From Pseudarthrobacter phenanthrenivorans Sphe3 (GTDB lineage Bacteria > Actinomycetota > Actinomycetes > Actinomycetales > Micrococcaceae), in the NCBI RefSeq assembly GCF_000189535.1, contig NC_015145.1, positions 1,674,001-1,738,000 of the forward strand: DNA of 64,000 nucleotides. Reading direction: 5' to 3'. The notes beneath the pieces are model-generated. The model was not told the origin of the DNA and did not search any database. It worked only from the letters and a program-made list of their open reading frames with translations. Shown piece by piece: positions 54,005-62,563 of this stretch. The first letter of the stretch is position 1. Every line of letters starts with the position of its first letter. Position numbers and translations under genes: made by a program.

Positions 54005-55351
54005 TTAGTCGCCCCGGGTGCCGAAAACTATCTCGTCCCAGGACGGGACACTGGAGCGCTTGGGCCTGGATGGCTGCCGCTCGGGGGCGCCCGTCTCCGG
54101 AAGCTGGCCGGTGGTGGGGGAAGCGTCATCGTTCCTGGGTGCGGGCCGCCGCGGGTTTCCGCCCAGCAGCTCATCCAGTCCGGCTCCACCAGTGGCGCCG
54201 GTTTTCTGCCCTTCCGCCGCATCAGTTTCAGCCTGGCCGGAGGGGCGCTGGGGAGAGGCCACAATGGTGATCTCCCGGGTGTCGGTGCTCACGCCGTCAT
54301 GCAGCCGCAGGTTCTCATCGGCAGGGTCGCGGTGGGCGGGGATCAGGCTGAGCCGGGAGAGCATGGACGGCCGGGCGTCCCGCCGCCGGATGAAGGAATC
54401 GCCTTGGGCGGCAGGAGCGTTCCCCTGGTCTGGTTCCGGTCCCGGTTCCGTCTCTTCCGCCTCTGCTTCCGGCACCACTTCCGAAGGGCGCGGATGGGCG
54501 GCAGGCACGCCATGCGTCAGCAACAGGGCCAAAGCGTCGTCGGAATCCTCGTCCACGCCCAGCCGCTGGCCCCGGCGGGAACGCAGCATGTCAAGGAGGC
54601 CGTCCGATTCCTTGTCCTTCCCGGGTTGCTGCCCGGCGTGGCCGGCCTGGTTTCCGGGTGCGGCGTCCGCGTCCGTTTCAAAATCGAAGGGCCTGTCCGA
54701 GACGGCGGAAAGCCTGCGCGCCGGCACCGGCCCGTCCAACGGCTCCAGCTCGCTGAGCTGCTGGGCCCAGCGGTTGGCGTTGTGCAAGGATTTCCGGGCC
54801 GGACTGAAGGTCCACAGGGCAGGCGGCTCTTCGCCGATGCCCGGGGTCCCGCCGTTCTTCGGTTCGAAAGTGGCAGACACGGTCCAGGTGCCGTCCTGGC
54901 GCCGCCACGAATCCCACTCCACTGTGGCGGGATCGATGCCATGGGCCGCGAGCCGGTGCGCCACCATGTCATCCAGGGTTGCCGGATTGTCGCCGAACGC
55001 TGACCGGTAGGCGTCGTGCCCGGGGGAGGGGGATGCCACCTCCACCTTGCGGGCCTGCTGGGCCACGTATTCGCGTTCGGCGAGGACGGGCCCCTCATAG
55101 CGCTCCACCTTGGCCAGGGGCAGGCCTGAGAGCTCCGCGACATCCGCCGCGGTTGCGCCTGCCCGGATCCTCGCCTGGATGTCCCGTGGGGACATCGGCA
55201 CGGCGGGGCGGTCAGCCCGCGGCTTGGCGGACGACCGGCTCGCCGTCCTCAATGCTTCGTCGATCGGCAGCTGGAACATCTCGCCGCCGGCCCCGCTCAA
55301 CAGGAGGTGAGTCCCGTCGTCGTGTACGCCTACAAGCCGTAGATCCTGCAT
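54005..55351 (-). CDS. sepH: Septation protein SepH
   Basis: A 448-residue homologue of SepH, which in Streptomyces and mycobacteria stimulates FtsZ assembly at division. The conserved N-terminal DUF3071 region (about 1-170) has MQDLRLVGVHDDGTHLLLSG-type residues and a helix-turn-helix-like stretch (AADVAELSGLPLAKVERYEGP). The middle is long, acidic and disordered. The C-terminus ends in the conserved SVPSWDEIVFGTRGD. The ATG at 55351 has ggagga upstream. The gene converges on tdk with a 16-base gap. Confidence 0.92.
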   Translation of the reverse strand: MQDLRLVGVHDDGTHLLLSGAGGEMFQLPIDEALRTASRSSAKPRADRPAVPMSPRDIQARIRAGATAADVAELSGLPLAKVERYEGPVLAEREYVAQQARKVEVASPSPGHDAYRSAFGDNPATLDDMVAHRLAAHGIDPATVEWDSWRRQDGTWTVSATFEPKNGGTPGIGEEPPALWTFSPARKSLHNANRWAQQLSELEPLDGPVPARRLSAVSDRPFDFETDADAAPGNQAGHAGQQPGKDKESDGLLDMLRSRRGQRLGVDEDSDDALALLLTHGVPAAHPRPSEVVPEAEAEETEPGPEPDQGNAPAAQGDSFIRRRDARPSMLSRLSLIPAHRDPADENLRLHDGVSTDTREITIVASPQRPSGQAETDAAEGQKTGATGGAGLDELLGGNPRRPAPRNDDASPTTGQLPETGAPERQPSRPKRSSVPSWDEIVFGTRGD

Positions 55352-55566
55352 ACAAATCCTCCACCCTGGCATTACTATCAATCGAAACTTTGCCACCCGC
55401 CGGACGGGTTTTGGGTCAAGGGGCAGGGCGCGCCGCGATATTCCGGGACTTCAGGGCGTAAAGCCGGGCGGAACAGGTTTCCGGCCCGGGCACCAAGGCT
55501 GGCCATCCGGCGTTATCAAGGATGTTGTTACCCTGGCGGCACAACAGGAAGAAGGCAGCTGCTGCA

Positions 55567-55866
55567 ATGGCCACCGATTACGATGCTCCCCGCAAGAACG
55601 AAGAGGACCTGGACTCCGATTCGCTGGAAGAATTGAAAACGCGCCGGTCGGACAAGCCGGTAGCGGTGGTGGACGAGGACGAAAGCGAGCTGGCGGCAAG
55701 TTTTGAACTACCCGGGGCGGATCTCTCGGGCGAGGAACTGCAGGTCCAGGTTGTCCCGGCACAGGCGGATGAGTTCACCTGCTCCTCCTGTTTCCTGGTG
55801 CGGCACCGCTCCCAGATCGCCAGGGAAAAGGACGGCCGTTTCTACTGCAAGGACTGCGAGGGCTGA
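55567..55866 (+). CDS. DUF4193 zinc-ribbon protein
   Basis: A 99-residue acidic protein with a C-terminal four-cysteine zinc ribbon: C72 and C75 in FTCSSCFLVRH, C94 and C97 in YCKDCEG. This is the actinobacterial DUF4193 family, found beside dut and DUF3093 in many genomes. The function is unknown. The ATG at 55567 begins the conserved part; a purine-rich sequence (aggaagaagg) lies about ten bases upstream. Confidence 0.88.
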   Translation: MATDYDAPRKNEEDLDSDSLEELKTRRSDKPVAVVDEDESELAASFELPGADLSGEELQVQVVPAQADEFTCSSCFLVRHRSQIAREKDGRFYCKDCEG

Positions 55867-55915
55867 CTCTCCGGCCGCCCGGACCGGTCTGGCTGTCCTG
55901 CAGGAGGGCGTGCTG

Positions 55916-56404
55916 CTACTTGCGCGAGAGCGCCGCCGTCAACTCATCCGGCCGCCGGGTGGACGTCAGCCAGTACGGCGTCGGATCGGAGGGGTCCGTG
56001 ATGTCGATCCTGACAACGGGATCAATCCAGCCCCGGATGCAGAGGTATGCCAGGCCGTTCAACCGGGTGCCCCGCTCCGCCGTCGCTTCTTCTTTGCGGA
56101 AGGACTGCACGGCCCCCACGAAGCGCCGCTCGATGGTGGCACGGCCCACGGTAAGTGTTTCTTCGGTTACCACGATGCTGGGGGTGGAAAGGACCAGCAG
56201 TGCCGCGATGATCGCGAACAGCACCACTGCGGCCGTGTATCCGGCAGCTGCGCTGATAGGGGCAAACACCAGGATTCCAGCACCGGACACCCCTGCGGCA
56301 ATGATCCAGATCCAGGCATTGGGCCACAGCTTCTCGCGGTACGTCACGGCGGACCCGGTGGGAGGTGTGCTGGGAACGGGCGCTGCGGAACTGGATTCGG
56401 GCAT
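55916..56404 (-). CDS. DUF3093 membrane protein
   Basis: A 162-residue protein with two membrane helices (about 33-50 and 56-78) and a soluble C-terminal domain with RTRLNGLAYLCIRGWIDPVVRI and PTPYWLTSTRRPDEL. It matches the DUF3093 family, conserved near dut in actinobacteria, of unknown role. The ATG at 56404 is used; the frame is open for 114 further codons upstream through the dut gene without similarity. It is divergent from dut. Confidence 0.87.
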   Translation of the reverse strand: MPESSSAAPVPSTPPTGSAVTYREKLWPNAWIWIIAAGVSGAGILVFAPISAAAGYTAAVVLFAIIAALLVLSTPSIVVTEETLTVGRATIERRFVGAVQSFRKEEATAERGTRLNGLAYLCIRGWIDPVVRIDITDPSDPTPYWLTSTRRPDELTAALSRK

Positions 56405-56520
56405 GAGCCAAGCTTTCCACCTTTCCCCGCCTATTTCATCCCGGCCGCTCCCTGGCCTGGTGGCGGCGGGGAGCCGGTGGCCTAGGTCCCAGCTGCGCGC
56501 GCGGGTTAGAGTGAGTGACT

Positions 56521-57054
56521 GTGACTGATCATTCCGCAGCCGTCGACACCATCCCTCCAGCAGTGGCCGCCGGTGAGCCTCTTGCGGCAACCGCCCCAAC
56601 CCTGCAGGTCCAGCTGAAGATGCTGGATCCCGGCCTGGAGGCACCGTCCTACGCACACCCGGGCGACGCCGGCGCTGACCTTCGCGCCAGGGAAGATGTT
56701 GTCCTGCAGCCCGGGGAGCGCAAGCTTGTTCCCACCGGAGTGGCAATTGCCCTGCCGGAGGGTTTCGTGGCCCTCATCCATCCGCGGTCCGGACTGGCCA
56801 CCAAGCACGGGCTCACCATCGTGAACGCCCCGGGAACAGTTGATGCCGGGTACCGCGGAGAAATAGCGGTGACCCTCCTGAATACCGACGCCACCCAGAC
56901 CATCGAGCTCCGCCGCGGCGATAGAATTGCCCAGATGGTCATCCAGCGCGTGGAGCACGCGCAGTTCATTCCAGTCAGCGAATTGAGCGGATCCGTGCGC
57001 GGCACTGGCGGATTCGGGTCCACCGGCGGCTTCAGCCGGCCGCCAGCCCAGTAA
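56521..57054 (+). CDS. dut: Deoxyuridine 5'-triphosphate nucleotidohydrolase
   Basis: Trimeric dUTPase that keeps uracil out of DNA and supplies dUMP. About 177 residues with all five motifs in order: [40 protein letters not shown] and the C-terminal [11 protein letters not shown] arm. The N-terminal 30 residues are a low-complexity extension. The GTG at 56521 is preferred, but a GTG two codons earlier is equally possible. A TAGAGT element at 56507-56512 may be the -10. Confidence 0.95.
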   Translation: MTDHSAAVDTIPPAVAAGEPLAATAPTLQVQLKMLDPGLEAPSYAHPGDAGADLRAREDVVLQPGERKLVPTGVAIALPEGFVALIHPRSGLATKHGLTIVNAPGTVDAGYRGEIAVTLLNTDATQTIELRRGDRIAQMVIQRVEHAQFIPVSELSGSVRGTGGFGSTGGFSRPPAQ

Positions 57055-57160
57055 AGAACGACGCCGCTCCCTGCAGCGTGGTTGCGGGAGGGCGAACAGC
57101 ACGACGGCGGGACCCGCCAGGGGCCGGACCGGCATATTTCACAACTAAGGAGACACCCTG

Positions 57161-57874
57161 ATGGTCTTTGGGCTCGGCAGGAAAGCCAAGAAGGAACACG
57201 ACGCCGGACCGGACGACTCCCTGGCTGCTGGAGAGTCCGCCGGGGAGGCGGCACCCGTCACCGGCCCCCGCGCAAACGGCCCGTTCGACGAGTCCGAAGT
57301 CAGCAGCCGCGACGGCTACGTTGACCTCGGCGCCCTGCTGGTGACTCCCAGTGAAGGGCTCCAGCTCCGCCTCGAGGTGGAAGAAGCCACCCAGAGGGTT
57401 GTGGCGGTCACGCTGGACCTCAACGGCTCGAGCCTGCAGCTCCAGGCCTTCGCAGCCCCCAAGTCAGAGGGACTGTGGGACGAAATCCGTGAGCAGATCG
57501 GCCAGTCCGTGGGCGCACAGGGCGGCCAGGTGGAAGAGCTCGACGGCGGCTTCGGCACCGAACTCGTAGCGAAGCTTCCTGCAGGGCTGCCGGACGGCAG
57601 CCAAGGCTACCGGGTGGCCCGGTTCATCGGCATCGACGGTCCCCGGTGGTTCCTGCGCGGCGTCCTGGGCGGCCCGGCAGCCCTGGAGCGTGCGGCAGCG
57701 GAACCGCTGGAGGCCCTGTTCCGGCAGGTTGTGGTGGTGCGGGGCAGCAGTCCCATGCCGCCGCGTGACCTTCTGCAGTTGCGCCTGCCCAAGGACGCAT
57801 CCACCACGCCTCCTCCCGGAGCCCCTTCGCTCCAGGAACCGGAACGTGGGCCGGAGACTACCCAGATTGGCTGA
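57161..57874 (+). CDS. DUF3710 protein
   Basis: A 237-residue soluble protein opening with MVFGLGRKAKK and containing DGYVDLGALLVTP, LQAFAAPKSEGLWDEIREQI and GPRWFLRGVLGGPA. This is the actinobacterial DUF3710 family, always close to dut, with no known function. The ATG follows aaggaga. Its last eight bases overlap the next gene if that uses the TTG start. Confidence 0.88.
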   Translation: MVFGLGRKAKKEHDAGPDDSLAAGESAGEAAPVTGPRANGPFDESEVSSRDGYVDLGALLVTPSEGLQLRLEVEEATQRVVAVTLDLNGSSLQLQAFAAPKSEGLWDEIREQIGQSVGAQGGQVEELDGGFGTELVAKLPAGLPDGSQGYRVARFIGIDGPRWFLRGVLGGPAALERAAAEPLEALFRQVVVVRGSSPMPPRDLLQLRLPKDASTTPPPGAPSLQEPERGPETTQIG

Positions 57875-58229
57875 CCCTGCCGCTGGTGATGTGCCCCACG
57901 GTGCCGCCGCGCCGCTTTCCCTGGGCCAGCTCCCGGACAAGGGCCGCGTCCTTTGCCAAGGACGCGTGGAGTCCGTGACCTTCCTTCCGGCGGATCAGGC
58001 AGCAGCCTTCACCGCGATCGTCGCCGACCCGCCCGCCGCAAAGGCCCCGTCCGGACACGCCGCGCCGGCCCGCGGCAGGCTCCGCGTTGTCTGGCTGGGC
58101 CGCCGGCACGTCCCGGGCATTGAAGCGGGGGCGGAGTTGCGGCTCGAAGGAATGATTTCCCGGAGCCAGGGCATGCCCACCATGTTCAACCCACGCTACG
58201 AAATACTGTCCAGCCAGGAGAACGAATGA
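57867..58229 (+). CDS. OB-fold nucleic-acid-binding-like protein
   Basis: About 120 residues. The segment GRVLCQGRVESVTFLPADQAAAFTAIVADP and the later RLRVVWLGRRHVPGIEAGAELRLEGMI look like an OB-fold. Homologues at this place in actinobacteria are annotated as OB-fold nucleic acid binding. The TTG at 57867 has a ggaga ribosome site; a GTG at 57891 would give 112 residues. It overlaps the DUF3159 gene by four bases, so the DUF3710, OB and DUF3159 genes are coupled. Confidence 0.78.
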   Translation: MADPAAGDVPHGAAAPLSLGQLPDKGRVLCQGRVESVTFLPADQAAAFTAIVADPPAAKAPSGHAAPARGRLRVVWLGRRHVPGIEAGAELRLEGMISRSQGMPTMFNPRYEILSSQENE

Positions 58230-59050
58230 CCGCGCCCCAGTCCGACCCGTCCTCCCGGCCTTCCGGGCCAGGTGCTCCAGACAACAGGGCAGCTCACCGC
58301 CAAGGATCCGGCAACCAGGCGACGCCGGGACCCGCGCAGGAACCATCCCCGGTAGCCGGCTTCGCGGCGGAGTATGCCGCCAAAGCGGGGCTCCACCGGA
58401 CGCACGACGGACGTGTGGATGTGCTTCGCAGCGCCGGGGGAGTCCAGGGCATAGCCGAAAGCATCGTGCCGGGCCTGGTTTTCCTCGTGGCCTTCACCAT
58501 CACCCGTGAACTGACGCTCTCGCTCGTGGCAGCGCTGGCATCCGCCGCGGTGTTCACCGTGGTCCGGCTGGTGCAGCGGCGGCCCCTGACGCAGGCACTC
58601 GCCGGTGTTGTCGGCGTCGGGATCTCTGCCTGGCTGGCCAACACCACCGGCAAGGCGGAGGACTTCTACCTCCCGGGCTTCTTCACCAACGCCGCCTACA
58701 TCCTGGCCATGGTGCTCTCCATTGCCGTCAAGTGGCCGGTGGCGGGGCTGCTCTTCGGATTCATCCGCAACGAGGGGCTTGACTGGCGCAAGGACCCCGT
58801 CCGGGTGAAGGCATACCAGGTGGGCACCTGGATCATCGTCGCGGTGCTGGCGCTGCGCCTGGTTGTGCAGGTTCCCCTGTACCTCATGGGCACGGACGGA
58901 CTCGCGGCACTGGCCACCACCCGGCTGATCATGGGCGCACCGTTGTACATCCTGGGAGTCTGGATCGCCTGGCTTGTCACCCGCCCTGCTCCGGCCAACG
59001 ACGCCGAGGGCGCGGGCGAGGCGGGCGAGGCGTTGAAGCCTGACGCCTAA
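58226..59050 (+). CDS. DUF3159 membrane protein
   Basis: A 274-residue protein with a polar N-terminus of about 75 residues, then five or six membrane helices. Conserved segments are QGIAESIVPGLVFLVAFTITR, GISAWLANTTGKAEDFYLPGF and GLDWRKDPVRVKAYQ. This is the DUF3159 family, next to the TrkA-type genes in many actinobacteria. The link to potassium transport is by position only. Its end overlaps the convergent ceoC stop by four bases. Confidence 0.88.
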   Translation: MTAPQSDPSSRPSGPGAPDNRAAHRQGSGNQATPGPAQEPSPVAGFAAEYAAKAGLHRTHDGRVDVLRSAGGVQGIAESIVPGLVFLVAFTITRELTLSLVAALASAAVFTVVRLVQRRPLTQALAGVVGVGISAWLANTTGKAEDFYLPGFFTNAAYILAMVLSIAVKWPVAGLLFGFIRNEGLDWRKDPVRVKAYQVGTWIIVAVLALRLVVQVPLYLMGTDGLAALATTRLIMGAPLYILGVWIAWLVTRPAPANDAEGAGEAGEALKPDA

Positions 59051-59796
59051 CCGTCGAAGCCGTCGTCTTCCGGCGCCTGCTGGACGGTTCCGGAACCTGC
59101 AGGTTCCGGAACACCGGTGGTCGTGAGCGTACCTGGCGTCTCCCGGGACAGCAGTGCCCGCAGTTCGTCCTCCGCCGCGATGGTGGTCACGAAGAACAGT
59201 TCATCGCCGCCGTCAATGACATCGTCCCGGCTCGGCGTGATGGGCGCGTGATCGCGCAGGATGGCCACCAGCGTGGAATCCTCCGGCCAGCGGATGTCCC
59301 CGACGGTCCGTCCTATCACGTGCGAATCGTGGGGAACCGTGAACTCCACCAGGGATGAAACGCCCGTTTGCAGGGTGAGGAGCCGGACAAGGTCGCCGAT
59401 CTCCACGGCTTCCTCCACCAGAGCGGTCATGAGCTGGGGGGTGTTGACGGCCACGTCCACGCCCCAGGAGTCGTTGAACATCCAGTCATTCTTGGGGTTG
59501 TTCACCCTGCCCACCGTGCGGCCGACGCCGAATTCCGTCTTGGCCAGGAGGGAGACCACCAGGTTGACCTTGTCGTCGCCGGTGGCGGAAACCACGACGT
59601 CGGCGTCCTCCACCTTTGCTCCCTGGAGGGTGCTCAGCTCGCAGGCGTCACCCACCAGCCAGTGCGCGCCCCGGAGGCCGCTCCGGCCGATAACTTCCGG
59701 CTTGAGGTCGATCAGCAGGATTTCGTGCTTGTGCGCCAGCAGTTCCCTGGCGATGGACGATCCGACGCTGCCCGCGCCCACGATCACGACTTTCAC
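59047..59796 (-). CDS. ceoC: TrkA-type potassium-gating protein, second subunit
   Basis: A 249-residue regulator with an RCK_N Rossmann domain: VIVGAGSVGSSIARELLAH (4-22), then the acidic strand end LLIDLKPE. The RCK_C domain begins near residue 140. The C-terminal 20 residues are low in complexity. Such proteins bind NAD(H) or ATP and gate Trk/Ktr potassium channels. Its ATG overlaps the end of ceoB by four bases. No Trk/Ktr membrane subunit gene is in the window. Confidence 0.9.
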   Translation of the reverse strand: MKVVIVGAGSVGSSIARELLAHKHEILLIDLKPEVIGRSGLRGAHWLVGDACELSTLQGAKVEDADVVVSATGDDKVNLVVSLLAKTEFGVGRTVGRVNNPKNDWMFNDSWGVDVAVNTPQLMTALVEEAVEIGDLVRLLTLQTGVSSLVEFTVPHDSHVIGRTVGDIRWPEDSTLVAILRDHAPITPSRDDVIDGGDELFFVTTIAAEDELRALLSRETPGTLTTTGVPEPAGSGTVQQAPEDDGFDG

Positions 59797-60467
59797 TGCA
59801 ACTCCTTGGCGGGGGCTTTGGCCAGGATCTGCGCAACCTGGGCGCTGCGGTCAACCTGAAGCATGGCGTGGACGGTATCGCCGTCCTGGTAGGCGGTTCC
59901 GGCGTCGGGCAGGAGGCCCTCGCCGAAGCGGGTCAGGTACGCCACCCTGATATTGGCGGCTCTTTCAATGCTGCTGATGCGGTGGCCGATCCAGCCTGAA
60001 TCGAGGTCCAGTTCAGCGAGCACCAGGCGCCCGGAGGGTTCGCGGAAATCGCCGGCCAGGTGCTGTTCGGGCAGGATGCGGCGCAGCACCTGGTCAGCGC
60101 TCCAGCGGACGGCCGCCACGGTGGGGATGCCGAGCCGCTGGTAGATCTCGGCGCGGCCCGGATCGTAAATGCGGGCGACGACGTGCGGAACGTGGAAGGT
60201 CTCCCGTGCCACCCGGGTGGCGAGGATGTTGGAGTTGTCACCGCTGGACACCGCGGCGAAGGCATAGGCTTCGGCAACGCCGGCCTGCTTCAGCGTGTCC
60301 CGGTCAAACCCCACGCCGGTGACTTTGCGCCCCGTGAATCCCTGCCGAAGCCTGCGGAAAGCGCGGTCGTCCTGGTCGATGATGGCCACGGAATGCCCGG
60401 CGTCCTCCAGCGTGTGCGCCAGGGTCGCCCCCACGCGGCCACATCCCATGATCACGAAATGCGCCAC
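59793..60467 (-). CDS. ceoB: TrkA-type potassium-gating protein, first subunit
   Basis: A 224-residue RCK protein with the N-terminal GCGRVGATLAHTLEDAGHSV loop, then AIIDQDDRAFRRL. An RCK_C domain occupies the last 80 residues. The GTG start has a strong ribosome site (agaggagat). It forms a coupled pair with ceoC, as in mycobacteria, and is divergent from the KimA-like permease. Confidence 0.91.
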   Translation of the reverse strand: MAHFVIMGCGRVGATLAHTLEDAGHSVAIIDQDDRAFRRLRQGFTGRKVTGVGFDRDTLKQAGVAEAYAFAAVSSGDNSNILATRVARETFHVPHVVARIYDPGRAEIYQRLGIPTVAAVRWSADQVLRRILPEQHLAGDFREPSGRLVLAELDLDSGWIGHRISSIERAANIRVAYLTRFGEGLLPDAGTAYQDGDTVHAMLQVDRSAQVAQILAKAPAKELQ

Positions 60468-60551
60468 GGTATCTCCTCTGTATTCCTGTCAAGGTCCTGC
60501 TGCTAGAACTCTACCGCCAGCACCCCCGCCCGCCGGTGCCAACCGGCCGTC

Positions 60552-60580
60552 ATGACATCGCCCGGGAATCAGACTAGCTT
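60552..60580 (+). promoter_or_regulatory. Leaderless promoter of the KimA-like gene
   Basis: ATGACA at 60552-60557 (-35, five of six), a 17-base spacer, TAGCTT at 60575-60580 (-10), then six bases and the GTG at 60587. No ribosome site is present. Confidence 0.6.
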
Positions 60581-60586
60581 TGTGGG

Positions 60587-62563
60587 GTGCTGACAATATT
60601 GAACGCCGCCAAGCGTGTGCTGGTGGGCCGGCCGTTCCGCAATGACAGGCTGTCCCATACGCTGCTCCCAAAGCGCATCGCACTCCCGGTTTTCGCCTCC
60701 GACGCGCTGTCCTCGGTGGCCTACGCGCCGGACGAGATCCTGCTCACCCTCGCTCTGGCCGGCGTCAGCGCCGTAGCGTTCTCGCCCTGGGTGGGGCTGG
60801 CGGTCATGGTGGTCCTGCTGACGGTTGTGGCCAGCTACCGGCAGAACGTCCACGCCTACCCCTCGGGCGGCGGCGATTACGAGATCGCCGGCGAGAACCT
60901 GGGCAAGTATGCGGGGCTCACCGTAGCGTCCGCCCTGCTGGTGGACTACGTCCTGACGGTGGCCGTTTCCATGTCCTCCGCCGCCACGTACCTCACCACC
61001 GCCGTTCCGGCCCTCCACGGGCAGCAGGCCATCATCGCCACAATCGGCGTGGTGATCCTCGCACTGGTCAACCTCCGCGGGGTCAAGGAAGCCGGCACAC
61101 TTTTTGCGGTGCCCACGTATATCTTCATGGCCTCGATCCTCGGCATGACGGCCGTGGGGCTCATCCAGGCTGCCACCGGCCGGCTGGGCCAGGCGCCGTC
61201 CGCCGCCTTCACCATCGTCCCGGCCCCCGGGTTCGATGAAGGGCTGGTCGGCCTTGCGGGCGCTTTCCTGCTGCTCCGGGCGTTCTCCTCTGGCGCTGCA
61301 GCGCTGACCGGCGTCGAAGCCATCAGCAATGGAGTGCCCAACTTCCGGCCGCCGAAGAGCAAAAACGCTGCCACCACGCTGCTGCTCCTTGGGGTTATCG
61401 GTGCCACCATGCTGGCGGGCATCATGTTCCTGGCCAGCGCCACCAAGGTCCACATCGTCCTGGACCCGGCCACCGAGTTCCTGTTGAACGGCAGCCCGCT
61501 CCCCGAGGGGTACATCCAAACCCCCGCCATCAGCCAGATCGCCCAGACCATCTTCGGCCCCGGATCGCTGCTCTTCTACATCGTGGTGGCCGCCACCGGT
61601 GTCATCCTGGTGTTTGCCGCCAACACGGCCTTCAACGGTTTCCCGGTGCTGGGGTCCATCCTCGCCCAGGACGGCTACCTCCCGCGGCAGCTGCGGACCC
61701 GGGGCGACCGGCTCGCCTTCAGCAACGGCGTCCTGGCCCTCGCCGCGGGCGCGCTGGTGCTCATCCTCGCCTTCAACGCCGACGTCACCAAGCTCATCCA
61801 GCTGTACATCGTGGGCGTCTTCATCTCCTTTACTGCCAGCCAGCTGGGGATGATCCGGCACTGGGGCCGCCGGCTCAAGCTGGAACGGGACAAGGCGGTC
61901 CGGCGCAGGATGGCCAAGTCCCGTGTCATCAACAGCATCGGCTTCGGCATGACGGCCCTGGTCCTGGTGATCGTGCTGGTCACGAAGTTCGAACAGGGCG
62001 CCTGGATTGCCCTGTTGGCCATGTTCGTCCTGTTCCTGATCATGTGGAGCATCAGGGCGCACTATGACAACGTGGCCCGGGAATTGGCCGTGGACGAGGA
62101 CTCCTCGCCGCGTGCGCTGCCCACCAGGGTGCACGCCGTCCTGCTGGTGTCCCATGTGCGCAAGCCCGTCCTGCGGGCCCTGGCCTATGCCAGGGCGTCC
62201 CGCCCGTCCCGCCTTGATGCAGTGACGGTGGACATCGACGCGGAAGAAACCGCCCAGACCGTGGCGGACTGGGAGAAGCTCGAAATCCCCGTGCCGCTGA
62301 CCGTGCTGGCCAGCCCTTACCGTGAAACGGTCACGCCCATCATGGAGTACGTCAAGCAGATGCGGCGGGACTCGCCCCGCGACCTGATCGTGGTGTACAT
62401 CCCCGAATATGTGGTGGGCAAGTGGTGGGAGCAGCTGGTCCACAACCAGACGGCGCTGCGCATCAAAACCCGGCTGCACTTTGAACCCGGCGTCATGGTG
62501 GCGAGCGTACCGTGGCAGTTGAAATCATCCGAAGAAGCCAAGAACCTGCAGGACGTGCAATGA
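60587..62563 (+). CDS. APC-superfamily permease, KimA-like potassium importer
   Basis: A 658-residue membrane protein with about 12 hydrophobic segments to residue 490 and a soluble C-terminal domain of about 150. Segments matching Bacillus KimA, as I recall it, are SDALSSVAYAPDEILL, LLVDYVLTVAVSMSS, AFSSGAAALTGVEAISN and RGDRLAFSNGVLAL. The C-terminal domain resembles the KimA cytoplasmic region. Potassium import is inferred from this and from the divergent ceoBC pair; amino-acid transport is the default alternative for the superfamily. No riboswitch fits in the short upstream gap. Confidence 0.85.
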   Translation: MLTILNAAKRVLVGRPFRNDRLSHTLLPKRIALPVFASDALSSVAYAPDEILLTLALAGVSAVAFSPWVGLAVMVVLLTVVASYRQNVHAYPSGGGDYEIAGENLGKYAGLTVASALLVDYVLTVAVSMSSAATYLTTAVPALHGQQAIIATIGVVILALVNLRGVKEAGTLFAVPTYIFMASILGMTAVGLIQAATGRLGQAPSAAFTIVPAPGFDEGLVGLAGAFLLLRAFSSGAAALTGVEAISNGVPNFRPPKSKNAATTLLLLGVIGATMLAGIMFLASATKVHIVLDPATEFLLNGSPLPEGYIQTPAISQIAQTIFGPGSLLFYIVVAATGVILVFAANTAFNGFPVLGSILAQDGYLPRQLRTRGDRLAFSNGVLALAAGALVLILAFNADVTKLIQLYIVGVFISFTASQLGMIRHWGRRLKLERDKAVRRRMAKSRVINSIGFGMTALVLVIVLVTKFEQGAWIALLAMFVLFLIMWSIRAHYDNVARELAVDEDSSPRALPTRVHAVLLVSHVRKPVLRALAYARASRPSRLDAVTVDIDAEETAQTVADWEKLEIPVPLTVLASPYRETVTPIMEYVKQMRRDSPRDLIVVYIPEYVVGKWWEQLVHNQTALRIKTRLHFEPGVMVASVPWQLKSSEEAKNLQDVQ

